Origin: Rotaria macrura | Lineage: Eukaryota > Rotifera > Eurotatoria > Philodinida > Philodinidae | Direction: 5' to 3' | Length of the DNA stretch: 64,000 nucleotides | NCBI GenBank assembly: GCA_900239685.1 | Contig: OENT01000219.1 | Location: forward strand, 64,491 to 128,490 | Part shown: positions 10,969 to 24,500 of the stretch, in pieces | How positions within the stretch are numbered: position 1 is the stretch's first letter | Layout of the letters: the number at the start of each line of letters is the position of its first letter | Made by a program: the position numbers and the translations under genes | Notes under the pieces: model-generated | Database searches by the model: none | What the model saw: only the letters and a program-made list of their open reading frames with translations | What the model was told of the DNA's origin: nothing

Positions 10969-13900
10969 TTTAATTTGTATAATAATCGAATGTTTGATTT
11001 CGTTAGAAATAAAAGATTTTATCATGCAACTTATCAGTTTTCTACTTCTATTAAAATTAATATCATAAATTGAGAAAACAAAAAAAGACTATCCAACTAT
11101 AGATTCTATACTTATGATTTCTGATTAATATTCATTCGTCATGTAATCATTTCATCGAGATTACAAAACAATCGAATAATATTTTCATAAAATAATCGAG
11201 TGGTAGTTGTTCGACTCCTTCACATACGTGAAACGAGATCGTTTACTGTGAAAAATAAATAAATTTTGAATAAAGATTAATATTTTGAATACATTCATCA
11301 TATTTTAATTTATAGCTTTCAGTTATCCGTTGTAAATCATTCAAGATAAGTTCTTTGAATTGTTTTACGTGTACACGTGTTATGAAAAAAAAATGATTAG
11401 TATCATTTTGAACTTGAGTCATACATACTGATAGTTAGATACAACAATGAATTATCTAGACTTATATGGTCGAAATATCATCACCATCATTGAATCGACT
11501 AGGACATCATGAAAGAAAAATGGTCATCTGCAAAACAGTCAACTATAATAGTATTTGTATATCTTAATTAGATTGACGTATTCGTTTTGTTCGATCAATA
11601 AGATATGATGCAAAGATACTTGTTCATGTATTAATACATTCTGTATGAGATTGACCGTATTCATCAATGATTGTTTGTGGTATGTTTTCATCAACATCAA
11701 ATTCTAATCGGAAAAAAATAAACATCGATATGCCTGTTATAATGAAGGAATTCTTTATTATTACTACATTACTAATTTTCTTCAGATTTATCATTAAATT
11801 TCATTTTTCGTACAACCTTAAATAAAAGCCAACTACTCCATAGGATAAAACGTATTACATGTGTTGTTGTTACATATTCACCCGATGCTCTTTCACCTTA
11901 TACTTTAGTTATTGATAAATCAAATCCTATATGCGACAACTTCAGTTATTTGTTAATGCTAAACAATTGAATGCTTGTTAAATCGAAAGTAGAATATAAA
12001 ATATACTTAACAGTCTTTCTTACAAATGGAACATAGATAAAAATCAAACTGATGAATCAATAATACTTGAAATGGTTGAAACGAAGTGATTGGAATATAA
12101 TAGCAGCACTACTCGTTGATTCGTTTTTTGATATGAATCATAAATGAATGTTATTAATTTTCAAGTGTTTTCATTGACATGTCCTTTAGATAGTTTAAAA
12201 TAATATCAGTCAAGTTTTATGGAACCATTTCTCAATATTCGCAAACATTATTAAATTCTTGAATGATTAATTAAAAAATCTTAGTTTCATCATATTGATT
12301 TACCGATGTAATAATTACATTTGATGATTTGAAATTGATTTAGCTTCTCCTATGAAATATAAATGAGCATAATGAATTCTGTTTTTTACACGAAATATTA
12401 ATATATCAAATAACTTGATCAACATGATTTGAAGAAAACAAAATGATTATAGTCATGAAAAACTATCTTATCTACGGTTTGAACACTAGACATAATGGTT
12501 TTATGATATTAACATATGTTATAATGTTCATATAAAATATACCATTACAATTATGTTCGATAGTACAGATGTCATGATCTTATTTTTCTAGAATACATTA
12601 CATATTTATATAGTTTATAAACCTTTATGGGGAACATATGCGACAGATATAGCTTCAGTAGTAAGTAACAGAACTCTACGAGATGAGATGGAGCAGGACA
12701 GGACTGACTCTTCTCTGGATAGGACCAGATCAATTAACTTCTCTGCTCTGCCAATTTCATACAAGCACAATTGACATCGAGTATTGTGAATTCATTGTAG
12801 TTTTGCAATATCTACGCATTGAGCTAAGCAAGCAGACGATAGAGGCAATTCGATTGTTTGTCTTCACACGATGCTAATATGTCACTTGGATGAAACGATA
12901 AAGTGACAGCATTGTAATCATTGTTCATGTCATTCCAATCTTTTTTTTTCATTTTTTAATTGTTGACAAAATACTTTTTCTTAGATCAGTTACTTGAGGA
13001 GCAGTATTTTAGCTAGTGTTTCTTATTGCAATTTTCATGTTTTTTTTTGTATAATAAGGAGTTTCTCATGTAAATATCATCGTGATGGAAAGTTATTTCA
13101 AGAAAATGTTATCTTGAAACTGATAAATATAGGGGTTCAACAAATGTGAAACCTCGGGATTCGTGTAAATAGATTTGCGTTTGAGATTGAGATTTGATTT
13201 CAGTGTAGTACGACTACAAAGTTTGACTTATGTTATATTGAAAACAAAGCCGGAATCCAAATCCCAAACATATCACCAATCCAAAACCCAAACCGAACAT
13301 ATCAATATCAAGAGTCCTGTGATCAAAATCTAGACGAAATTCACATCTAGAAACTAAATTCGAACCATACCCCGAATTCCGGAAGAAAATTCAAATCGAC
13401 ACGTGAGAGATTTGCTAACAAATCCCAAATCCATTCAAGATTTGTTGCACTCCGAGATAAATAGTAAAATAAATGGATTTCATTGAACAAGAAAGTAGAA
13501 ATTAACTAGTATGTTGCATTCACATTATCAGATAGAAAGAAAGACTTACGTTTATATATTAAAATAACACGAGATGGAACGGTACAAGGTAGTGCATGAC
13601 ACACGGCGGGATCAGAAAAATTTTTGGTCGTCCAGCGGTTCTCTGGTAAGTACTGCATAAACATAATGGGTTGTAAAAACAAAGAGAGATTTCTATGTTT
13701 GGAAGATTTTTCTTCAGCAAGAAAAATAGAACGATATGGTTTTGTAACGTCTATAAATGCTGAGTAACAGCAAAAATGATTCCAAGCTCATATAATTACA
13801 TCAGTTTTTTTTCTTATTGAGCTTTGTCTTGTCTGGCGCTGAGCAATTATTTAAATTTTAACAACTGATTAGAAATAATTCATTAGTTCAGAAAATGAAT

Positions 13901-14093
13901 CCTACTTTTTCTTAGCTATGTTTTGATTTCAGAGTATCACCAATGTTCTCAATGTAAGGAAAGAAGAATTGTTTGTATCAGTGATAAACATTTATTAATT
14001 AATAATCAGTGCTTACTGACAAGGAACGAATATTGGACGGCAGGCAAACAAGTTGAGATTTCAAATTTCATTTACAAAAAAAGAATACTGATT
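10969..14093. other. Intergenic region
   Basis: No firm gene. From about 13250 to 13440 the plus strand is C/A-biased with many AATCC and AACCC words. At 13574-13645 a short GC-richer open stretch starts with ATG and ends exactly at a strong donor GTAAGT; a possible acceptor follows at 13931-13932, but the joined frame closes quickly. Remaining open frames look random. Confidence 0.35.
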
Positions 14094-14423
14094 CTATTTA
14101 TTGACAACAAATGATTTTCCAGTTAATTTTGTAATTGTTTTTTCATTAGAAAAATCAGCTTTGGTTATTTTCGATTTTGGACTTCCTGTTGTTCGAAGCC
14201 AAGTTTTCATTTTATTAATATCATCTTTACGACCTTCCATATGACCTTGGACGGTACCACTGGGCATATTTCTAACCATTCCGACTAAATTTAATTGAGT
14301 TGCTTGTTTTTGAGTATATTTACGAAAGAAAACACCTTGAACAGTACCGAAAATTTCGAAATCACATGAAACAAACGATCCACTTGCTTCTTTCGAACTA
14401 GCAGCATCGCTGCCTGTCGCCAT
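14094..14423 (-). CDS. ACYP: Acylphosphatase
   Basis: Single-exon gene of 109 residues. Acylphosphatases hydrolyse carboxyl-phosphate bonds, for example in 1,3-bisphosphoglycerate and carbamoyl phosphate, in the cytosol. The ~98-residue alpha/beta fold follows a short Ser/Ala-rich N-tail. The phosphate-binding signature FGTVQGVFFRKYT gives the catalytic Arg34, and Asn52 in MVRNMPSGTVQG is the second catalytic residue. The second signature GSPKSKITKADFSNEK (80-95) is intact, so the enzyme should be active. The AATAAA hexamer is formed by the last two sense codons (Asn-Lys) just before the stop, so the real poly(A) signal may overlap the coding end. Confidence 0.93.
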   Translation of the reverse strand: MATGSDAASSKEASGSFVSCDFEIFGTVQGVFFRKYTQKQATQLNLVGMVRNMPSGTVQGHMEGRKDDINKMKTWLRTTGSPKSKITKADFSNEKTITKLTGKSFVVNK

Positions 14424-17400
14424 GGAATCTGATGAACACAGAACTAAAATAGCAATATACAGCTATTATAAATCAGTACGATAATGATGAACATTTCAAA
14501 AGATATTGATGTAATATTATCAAGCAACATCTTAGTTTGTACGATTCAAAAGTGTTCAACAGTTTCAGATAGTGATACTGATCATGTTCAATCTAGATTT
14601 GCAAAAGAAATTAAATGTATTTTCTTCTCGAAATATTCTGTTTTCCTCTATATTCCCCTACTATTAAAAATAAAAATATGCATGCTGATAAGAATAGTTT
14701 CTCTCATGTTTCGGCTTGACCATGATCGGCTGAAGAAGATTTTCAACTAACTAGAGTAAAGTAGTGTGAATCATCGTTGGTAAGTGTAAAAAAAGTTCGT
14801 AAGAAAAAAATTTACCAGATGACGCTGCATGTTGGTTATAGTACATTTTTCATTCGAATGCATGCAGTGATTGAAAAATTGATCTTAAACCATTCCTTCC
14901 TAATGAGGTCCATATGCACATAGTATTAATTTCGTTAGAAGCGTATGTGTTCGATCAAGATACATTGTATGATTCTCGGATGTAACAAAATTTCTATGAA
15001 GTTTTGTGAGAAATTACTAGATGACTCGTTGTTAGAAGTATCTTCAAGCTATGCCGAAAAAATTGGCATCTCAAAATAAACCTATGAAAAAAACAAATTT
15101 TCGAAGCTTTAATCGAATGTTTCATAACGTTTTAAGATCATGAAAGTGGATCAGATCAGTGGTTAAAATTAATTCGTACAATTATTCAATAGCAAACGAT
15201 TGAAAAAAATAAGTTGATATCGAAGAACAGCACATTGAGATTAAAGTTATATCGTATCTTTTATATAGGGTTCACTTTACTTATGAATTGTTCTACTAAA
15301 AAAGTGAGGTAACTAGAGAACCAATGATTCCCGATTCAGAACGCAATTTTATACGGTTCCCTTTTCTATTTCTTACTGAAGAAGTCTATTTATATTTTGA
15401 TTCGAATATCTAAGGAGTTTGACATGGCACTATGGAGTTAATTGCATTCACTCTTCTTCTCTCAATATGAAAAATCTGAAGGTAAAATAGTATGTACTCA
15501 TTTTGATTGTTTTTACTTGTCAGTTTTTCGTTCTTGGCTCATTTGCATTTGAAGTCGGAACTTTTTACTGAACCGATTGATTTGTACATAAATATGCAAA
15601 TAAAAAGATTACCTTGATAGTTCGAAAAATTTCTGCGCAGTCTGAATCGATATGAATGATGTTAGTTTTTAAATATTTATTTATGGAATATCAAATAGCG
15701 TTCATCAATCATACTTGTTTTCACTTCGGAACCTATTACAACCTAGTTATCTATCACATCCATCCATGCATGCATGAGCTTTACATAGAGATACTCACAG
15801 ATACGTCTCGGTTAACTTCATTGATTGATTGAAATAAGATCATTAAAACAAGTTTTAATATGACAATAATAATTTAACATTTGTTGTTGATTATATTTGA
15901 AAGAAACACTCTCCTATCAAACTACATCATTCTCTGTTCATTGTTTATAATAATTTAATTACTATTGATGTTCTATGATACTCAATAAAATATGAGAATG
16001 AGTCATCGGCAAAGACAAGTTCTATTGTCATTAACAAATTTGAAAATATTGATCGTCATGCCTAATTACAGTTGTCGAACGAAGTTACTATCAAATATTT
16101 TATTCTTTAATCTTTACAATCCTAGATTCATGAAAGTATTGCATCATGTCAGATATATTCTTAGAACCATGAATAGACAATGAGTGACGACATTCAAAAT
16201 AATATAGAACACGACAAAATACTCGAAATACTCGTACTCGAGTACGATCGTGGTCATATTCGAAATCCTAGGCAAGTGTAAATTTTTGATAAACTTATGC
16301 TTGTTAATATTGTAGTTTTTTTTTCAGAATGAAGTGAATAACTTTGGTCTTCTTTTTGTTCTATGTATATGTAGCTTAATTATAAAGCGGATGCCACTGA
16401 AAGCAAGAACCACACTCATACGATAAAAAAAACCACAATAAGAAAGTTTATATTGATGAATCATAATCTTTTCTTCGCAGAATTCATGTGTCATTTCTAA
16501 ATCTACTAATTAAATTTTCTGTAGTGATGCCTTAGGAAATTGTTGCGTATGTGCACAGTTCTGAACCAATCCAATGGCACTTACAGTCAAATATTTGAAA
16601 ACATCAATTTATGATAAAATAATCATTTAGCTTTTAGGTGATTTATTAAATGTTCTATGAAAAATACATTTAAAGATAACAGAATTAATCCGAATTATCA
16701 AATAGTTAGATTTGCCAAAGTTCGTATATCAACTATTTATATCTAAGTTCGATCTCGCCTGTTAAATGTAGACTTCAAAAAGTGACTGTTACATTGTAGT
16801 TGAAAATCTCTTTATTTTCGTTGGAACTATCGTAGAATGTGAACAATTCTTTTTTAAATTGGGAATGAAGGCTCGTTATTGATACTTACATGAAATGACT
16901 ATTTCAAGTCAGCATTATCAAGAATCATGATATGTAGCAATGTTAATTGATAGAATCAATTCCACATCGTGTGCTACGCCTACGTATTTAGTCGTATCTA
17001 GTGTAAGTTACCATCATCAACGATCGTATTTCGTCATGCCGTATACGACATTGTTTCTCGCATTGCTCACATCCCCTACCTCTTAGTTGCATCATCTGCG
17101 TGATGAAGAATACTATTAACCGAAGTCTTATCTATCGAAGAATTTCAGTGATAAACTCGGACAAAATTTTCAGAAGAAATATTTTGACATTCATGATTAT
17201 TGAATGGTGTCATGATATGATTTTAAAATACATGATTATCGGATTTGGTATAAATATACCTAACACGATTCAATAGTAATAGACATAAAAATATTTCATT
17301 CTAGTTTACCATTGAATTTTCTTGATAGAAATCAACTTAAACAAAATAGTTAATTCTGAATTATAATTTTCACTTGCTAAAACTGCGCACCGTTAGATAT

Positions 17401-18917
17401 TACCTAAACAAAAAGCTTCATTTTAAAAATTGATTTTAACTTACTTGCGCTGTGTTCCATTGGATTACATCGAAACAAATGAGCATTTATTCTAAAATAT
17501 TATTTCAATTAATATATTATTAAATTTGAGAATATCTAAACAGAACTCATAATTCTAATTCTAATTCATTTTTCACTTTCCTACGTCTTGCTTCATTCCA
17601 TTACGTCAAAATAAGAAGGAATCCCTTTGAAAAATTATTTTTACCTATCCAAAACTCTGTTCAGAAATATATCTAAAGAAAAAAATATTTTAATATACTA
17701 CCGTACTGCTTCATTGAAATTTTGCTATGGAAGAAACGTAATTTTTTAAGTATGAATTGATTGATGGGAGGTAATTTTTCAATGGAGCTGTTTCTATATA
17801 AGAAAAGTCTTCCTAACATGCTTGAATCTGGCTATGGTTTAATGGAATGATCTATGAAGCCGTGAAGTTTTTTTGTGTGCGAAAAGTACTTTCTGCTGAA
17901 ATTCTAGTGCTCCATGAAAAATTAAAAATAAACTTTTATTTTCAATACATGATTTCAATTTTAGTGACATAGAGTAAACGTGTAGAAAATAATATATTGC
18001 AGATGATTTTCGCTTTGACGACTGTACATTTGATAAGAACCAGATTGGTCATATAACATGGCTAACTATTTTAATGAATATTGAAGTAGTATATACTGAA
18101 CGAATATCTAACTTAGAAAATGTTATCGTCATATTATGGTTCTATTAAAAATATTTTACCATTTAACATTAATGATACATTAAGAGGCCATATGTTCGAT
18201 GATATCCCACTCTCTATAAAGCGTAAGAGAAATCATTAATCTTTAAAAAATTCTCGTTAACTGATTTCTATAATAAACGTTTTTTTCTGTTGTCAAAGAA
18301 GCCATCGAAAGAATTACAATCGTATCCAACAGTTGCAAAGGATCGTCGTGTACGGCGGCCGTTTTCTGCTGTATTTCATCGTTTACATTCGTATACGATT
18401 GTGGGTTTTCGATCTGGGATGAATCACTCATACCTTTCTTTCAGTCATTCTTCTGCTACATTCGAATCTTGTTAATATGAAACAAATTCAAAACACAGTA
18501 AACGTGTGTGTGTGTTTCATGGCCTTTTTATCCTTTTTTTCATCGTACTGTTGTCTAAATGTATATACTACCTTCTAATGTGTAATAACAAAGCATGATG
18601 ATTTCAGAGAAACATGCGTACATTATATCTATGCTTTTTCGTTCTTCTTTTCATCGAATAACGATGCATTCATGCATTCATTTTCATTCTGACTCTTAGT
18701 TTTTTATATGGTGAATAGATAGGTTGTTGTCGTTACTCATTCCGTGCTCTTCAATTAAATGTATAAAATAGATTGATAAAGTGACAAACAAAATACATAC
18801 GTAGACATCTACAAACTAGACAACAAGTATCAATAGACCGAAGAAAGCACCAATACATTATTAGGTTATGAAGTGATGTTTATGCTATGCTTTCATTAAT
18901 TCAATCATTCATTCATC
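14424..18917. other. Intergenic region upstream of the ART-TPR gene
   Basis: AT-rich, with no recognisable gene. A short minus-strand open frame at 18243-18431 (see separate entry) is the only stretch with a coding-like composition. A GT run lies at 18504-18515. Confidence 0.4.
18243..18431 (-). CDS. Possible small hypothetical protein or first exon
   Basis: A 62-residue frame starting MSDSSQIENPQ. It is locally richer in G and C than its surroundings and has a balanced polar composition (Asp, Gln, Asn, Thr) unlike the Lys/Phe/Tyr-rich random frames around it. No domain, signal peptide or neighbour supports a function, and no obvious partner exon was found. It may simply be chance. Confidence 0.18.
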   Translation of the reverse strand: MSDSSQIENPQSYTNVNDEIQQKTAAVHDDPLQLLDTIVILSMASLTTEKNVYYRNQLTRIF

Positions 18918-21596
18918 ATGGGAAATCAAAATTTGACAAAATTTCCCGGTAAAGGACCAGGAATATTACGAGGCATTGCTAGTACTGGTATGTTACCACA
19001 ATATCCTCGTCGCATTTTACAAAATTTTCTTCTTGTATGGTTGGATGCTAGTTTTGATCAGTCAAAAGACGAGCTTCAAAAAGCACTAAAAACTCTGCGA
19101 CGTATTGTATTATCGATTAACATATTTACAACCGAACAAGAATGCGTTGACTTTATCAGTAATTTAAAAAATGTAAGAGTATTAATGATAGTATCTGGTT
19201 CACTAGGACAACACATTGTACCGAAAATTAATTCATGGCCACAAATCGATTCGATCTATGTTTTCTGCAGTAATCTATCTGTTCATGAACAATGGGCCAT
19301 GGCAATATCGAAAGTAAAAGGTGTTTATACGCATATCGATCCAATCTATAAAGCATTAAAAATGGACCGTGAACGGTGTGATCAAGATTCTATTTCGATC
19401 AGTTTTCGTAGCGCTGATGCATCTTTTATTTACACACATTCGTTCAAAGAAGCTCTCTTAGAAATTGAAGATGAGGATACAAAATCATTCAAAGACTTTA
19501 TTGAGTATTGCCGTCTAGCAGATGATATTCCAGAAGACGAAATCAAATGGATCGAAAAAAAATATCACCGTCATTCATCCATTTGGTTGTACACGGCTCC
19601 AAGTTTTCTTCGTTCAATGCTCAATCGAGGTTTCCGATTAGTCGATGTTAATATTATATTCAAAGTGCACTTCTTCATTAGACAACTCTATCGATATATT
19701 AAAAAGACATACGACACACAACAGTTGCTTACATCCAGACACAGTAGTTCATTTCAAGCGTTTCGTAGTCAATGTTTATCGATCGATGAATTTGAAAAAA
19801 TGAAACGATCAAGAGGCGAACTTATGTCGTTTAACAACTTCTTTTTAACAAGTCGCAATCGTAATAAGGCACTTGAAAACTTTGCACACTCACCAGTACG
19901 CGATTTTAATATGTTTGGTATACTTTTTACTATTACCATCGATCCGAAAAGTTGTTCACCATCGTCTAAACCGTTTGTTGACATCAAAGATGCAGGTTAC
20001 TATAAAGATGAGGGCGAAGGAATTCTTTTCTCCATGAATGCGATGTTTCGGATAGGTGGAATTGAAAAAATCCCTAACGATACAACTGGTAATCATTGGC
20101 AGGTAAATCTTAGTTTCGTAGGCAATGAAGAAACTCCTTTGAATGAAATCGAAACACAAACGCAGAAAGAGCTCAGTTGCGTTACAGGATGGTCACGCAT
20201 AGGTAGAATACTTATTGCAAGTGGAGAGTATTCAAATGCAGAGCGACTCTATCAAATCCTTCTCGAAAAAGCGAACTCCGATAAAGATAAAGCAGATTAC
20301 AATTTTCAACTTGGCTGCATATATTTGAACATGAAACAGTACAACCAAGCACGTACATCAAATGAAAAGGCGCTTGATATTTTGAAGAAGATTTCATCAA
20401 CAAGCTATGCTGACTTGGCAACATATTACAATAGCACAGGCTTGACATATGGCAGCAATGACGAATATTCGAAAGCGATTGAATTTTTAGAAAGAGCACT
20501 GGACAACCAGCAAAAAGTTTTGCCTAGCAATAATTATGCGTTGGCTGCATTGTACAACAATATTGGTAATGTGTATGATAAAATGGGTGAGTATTCGAAA
20601 GCACAGGAAGCTTATGAAAAAGTACTCGAACTGCAAGAAAACACTCTTCCTTACAATCCCACCGATCTGGTACTGTCTTACAACAATATTGCGCTGGCAT
20701 ATTATAATATGGGAGACTATTCAAGATCATCGTCGTACTACGATGCAGTTGCTATCATCTTAGAGAAAGCTACGAATCCAAATCATACCGATTTGGTTTC
20801 GTCGTATAACAATGCCGGTTTAGCGTATTATAACATGAATGATTATTCGGCAGCGCTGTTATCCTATGAAAAAGCACTTGGTATACGTCAAAGAATTGCT
20901 TCTTCTGAAGATGCCGATTTGGCTACTTCCTATAACTGTATCGGTAATGTGTACGATAAGATGGGTGAATATCTAAAAGCACTTTCATTTTACCAACAAG
21001 AACTTCAGATTAAAGAAAACGCTCTCCCACCAAATCATCCGGACTTGTCTGCGTGTCACCTTAATATTGGACTGGCTTATTATAACATGAAAGAATATTC
21101 GTCAGCCCTTTTATTGTTCAAACTTGCAATTGAAATTCTGGAGAAAAATTTGCCTCCAGACCATGCTGATTTTGCCGTACTCTACAACAACGTCGGTTTA
21201 GTTCATTATAGAACTGGCAACTACTCCGAAGCACTTTTATTACTAGACAGGGCATTTCAAATTCGCTTGAATACTCTTCCTGCTGGCCATCAAGATTTCG
21301 CTGCATCCTACAATAACTTGGGTTTGGTGTATTATAGCATGGGTGAATACTCAAAAGCACTAGCATATCATAAAAAAGCACTGGACATACGCCTTCAATG
21401 TCTATCGATGGATCATCCCCATTTAGCTGTTTCTTACAATAATATCGGCGCAGCGTATGATGGCTTAGGCGAGTACTCGGAGGCGCTGTCATACTTCAAG
21501 ACAACGAGTTCGATTTTTGAAAAATGTTATCCTCCAACGCATCCAAATGTCACAGAATGTCAAAAGAATATCGAATTAATCGAGAAAAAATTGTAA
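18918..21596 (+). CDS. ADP-ribosyltransferase-fold protein with C-terminal kinesin-light-chain-type TPR array
   Basis: Intronless gene of 892 residues. Residues ~30-165 form an alpha/beta N-terminal region (FLLVWLDASFD, later VLMIVSGSLGQHIVP and IDSIYVFCSN) that I recall from many bdelloid proteins of this type. Residues ~170-405 match the arginine-specific mono-ADP-ribosyltransferase fold: Arg283 in AFRSQCLS, the Ser strand LMSFNNFFLTS (302-312), and the ILFSMNAMFRIGGIEKI segment after the catalytic loop. That loop reads KDEGEGILFS (363-372); the family normally has Glu right before ILFS, here Gly368, so activity is doubtful. Residues ~420-890 hold about 11 TPR units of ~42 residues with YNNIG.AYY.MGEYS.AL consensus, as in kinesin light chains, for protein binding. 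No signal peptide. The ATG at 18918 is the first in frame. Confidence 0.9.
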   Translation: MGNQNLTKFPGKGPGILRGIASTGMLPQYPRRILQNFLLVWLDASFDQSKDELQKALKTLRRIVLSINIFTTEQECVDFISNLKNVRVLMIVSGSLGQHIVPKINSWPQIDSIYVFCSNLSVHEQWAMAISKVKGVYTHIDPIYKALKMDRERCDQDSISISFRSADASFIYTHSFKEALLEIEDEDTKSFKDFIEYCRLADDIPEDEIKWIEKKYHRHSSIWLYTAPSFLRSMLNRGFRLVDVNIIFKVHFFIRQLYRYIKKTYDTQQLLTSRHSSSFQAFRSQCLSIDEFEKMKRSRGELMSFNNFFLTSRNRNKALENFAHSPVRDFNMFGILFTITIDPKSCSPSSKPFVDIKDAGYYKDEGEGILFSMNAMFRIGGIEKIPNDTTGNHWQVNLSFVGNEETPLNEIETQTQKELSCVTGWSRIGRILIASGEYSNAERLYQILLEKANSDKDKADYNFQLGCIYLNMKQYNQARTSNEKALDILKKISSTSYADLATYYNSTGLTYGSNDEYSKAIEFLERALDNQQKVLPSNNYALAALYNNIGNVYDKMGEYSKAQEAYEKVLELQENTLPYNPTDLVLSYNNIALAYYNMGDYSRSSSYYDAVAIILEKATNPNHTDLVSSYNNAGLAYYNMNDYSAALLSYEKALGIRQRIASSEDADLATSYNCIGNVYDKMGEYLKALSFYQQELQIKENALPPNHPDLSACHLNIGLAYYNMKEYSSALLLFKLAIEILEKNLPPDHADFAVLYNNVGLVHYRTGNYSEALLLLDRAFQIRLNTLPAGHQDFAASYNNLGLVYYSMGEYSKALAYHKKALDIRLQCLSMDHPHLAVSYNNIGAAYDGLGEYSEALSYFKTTSSIFEKCYPPTHPNVTECQKNIELIEKKL

Positions 21597-24500
21597 TTGA
21601 TTTTTATTCAGCATGTCAAATGTATTTCGTTTTCTTGTCATTCCTCAGAAATGTTTGCGTACATTAGAGCCTTTCAAACGTATCCGGACCCAACCAAGTA
21701 TGATTCTGGGTGCAAAAGAATTTTTCAGCTTACACGCTCTTCATCAATGGAATTTTCACAAAGCGAAATTTCACTAAGAATTTCCGTAAATCCTATTGGC
21801 GACGAACAAAAATCTCAGCTTTTAATGTATGAAAACAATTTTTGAACCTTAAATGATTGTGCATTTTATTCAAAAAGTAATCTTCGATTTATACATATAC
21901 ATATCAATAGTAGAAAAAAAAACTGTTCCATATTAAAACATCTAAATCTAACTAACATCATAAACCTAAAATGCGAATAATCTATCATCTGACTCTGTAC
22001 TATTATTAATGAGGCTATCAGTATCATTCGAAGAATTATTCGCGTCTCTATTTTTTTTGTTGTTTTCATCATTGTGAACGATAAAGAATTACTTTTGTTT
22101 TCAATTACTAAATCTTGTTCATCATTAGCTGTAGTTACTTTTCTTTCTAACTGCTCTTTGTGTTAGACGAAAACACTTCATACTTCGAACGACTGCTAGT
22201 ATTAAATTCAAATTAAGATATTTTATTCAGTATCCTATGTGCGATTCGATTGGAGTACTGTCGGGACCTGCCTTAAAATCTTTTTACCCGATGCGCTCTA
22301 GCGTACAAAGAGAATTTTTATAGATATGCACAAGAAAAGCTCAGTATTCCATAGTAATAGCTATTCACTCTATTATATGATGCATTTAAAACTCTTCAAT
22401 GTTCAACTAAGATGATCACGTTGTGAGTGTTATGTAAAAATAGATTGGTACTAAAAACGTGTAGCATCCTTTGAGAAAAGGTTCATAAAATTATGGACAT
22501 TGATAAAATTCTCTTTTTTCAAGTTGAGTCTTATTGAGATTATTACCAACTTATTATTTAACATGTCAAAGTATAAATATGAAGTAATCATAGAAGTATG
22601 TAGGATTACACGTTTCGAAAAACGAGAATCAAATACCTGTATGAATAGTCATATTTTCGTGTTCTCTTCCTTAGTTGTGCCAAAAGGGTGTTCAGATCTC
22701 TGTAGTAGAATTCTGAAGCTAACCTATAAACTTTTGTCGAAAGATAAACAAAGAAAATGCAAAATGTTCTATTCTAACACAGATAACGGCGAAACGTTTG
22801 CTTGAACTTGTAGAGGACTCGTTAGCTCTTCGTCAACATGACCTTCTCTGTACGGACTGATGTAACGATGAATAACATAAAGTAATGAGTTTATCATCAT
22901 CACCATCATCAATGATTCGATTTATTCAATTGGTTTCTATTAAAGATATTTTTGTTGCTCAGAACAAGAAAGATAGAGATTAACACTGGAAATAACATTA
23001 GATATAAAACAACGTTGACAAAGACAATTCAATGATAAGGCCTGTTAATATCAACAAACCGACGTAAATAAAACGTATTTTTTCAGACTACAGTAGACAG
23101 ATAAGAATTATAGCTAGTAGCACTCAATTTATCTCATAGTAAACTATGTGAGTTAACAATAGCCAATAAGTCATAAATTAAATGACACAATGATACGTGC
23201 AATTAATACACAGAAGTACTCATAATATAAATTTTGAATATACTTCATATAATACTTAGTCTAGATGAAGTATATTCAAAGAGATATTTGACAGTTCAGT
23301 TGACGGACGATATTCTCAATTTCAATATCTACTTACTTTTCGACAACACTTCATATCCATATTATGTATACGAATTTCAGAGGCAGAAGTGTAAAGCTGT
23401 AGCAATATCAACTACAGTTAGAGAGAAGCAAAAGTAACGGTGAATTAGAATTTTCTTATTCTTGATTGACAAGATAGATACGATAATCATTTGTCGTTCT
23501 TCATATCTAATACTTGAACACCGAACGTATTCCATCATAGTAGATGATTGTTTTAATAAATTAAGAATATATTGATAAAAATTTTTAATTTAGCATGAAA
23601 TCATTTATGTAGACATGAGTCGTACGACAAAGAAGCAACATCTCAGAAATTAAATAAACATCGTAGAAAAATGACACATAAATTCAATATGTAACTCATG
23701 AATGATACAACGTATATTATTTCAACAGATCAGAGATGAAGAACTTATAAAGATAGATCTGTATCTCTTAGTATAACTATTTCGATACCCCCTGCGAGTC
23801 AAAATTTTGAAACTTCCAACTAGATGCTTTAATATATCGATTTCATGTTTGAACTATCTGTCAGGTTAGATACGACTACAATGCTTGGGTTTCTTTAGCG
23901 TACATTTAAGATACTGAAACGTTAGATCTTGTGTTATTTGTTCAGATCTCTTTGTTGAATTTATTTTAAATTAGGGAAAACATGTCAAGATGAACATCAG
24001 TTAAATATCGTATAGGCATAATGCTTCCTTGGAAAACAACTTTTTTTAAACTAAAATCTACTGGAAAGAAAAATTATTTTGGCAAACTCTATCGATAATT
24101 CTTTAATGCTTGTTAATATTCTGGTTTGTATTTTTTGTATTCCCATCAGTAACTCTCGTCAATGATTGTATGTTCTGCTTGTTTAAAATAGTACTGATAT
24201 AGTCAGAAAAATTATCTTGACCGAGGTCTTTCCTGTACCCGATGTATGTATGCATGCATATAATGCTTTTTTTATGGCTTTGATTGGATATATGCTATTT
24301 TAAGAACTTGATATTAGTGAATACATAAAATGGATTGATTCACTACAGTCTTTCTTCATTTACAAAGCAACTCAAACTGGAAAATAACTGTAGCTTACTT
24401 CGCGACAAGTCTTTTTTTCATGAATACTATAATCAAGTACAAATTCTTCTTGATTGAAACATATCTGTTGTTTACTTTCACGAATGAATGATTATTTGAA

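Noticed and set aside
13923-14114. Cys-containing plus frame (CSQC...C...C) after a possible acceptor
   Set aside because: It would be a zinc-finger-like fragment, but it overlaps the acylphosphatase 3' end and no joining exon in the right phase was found.
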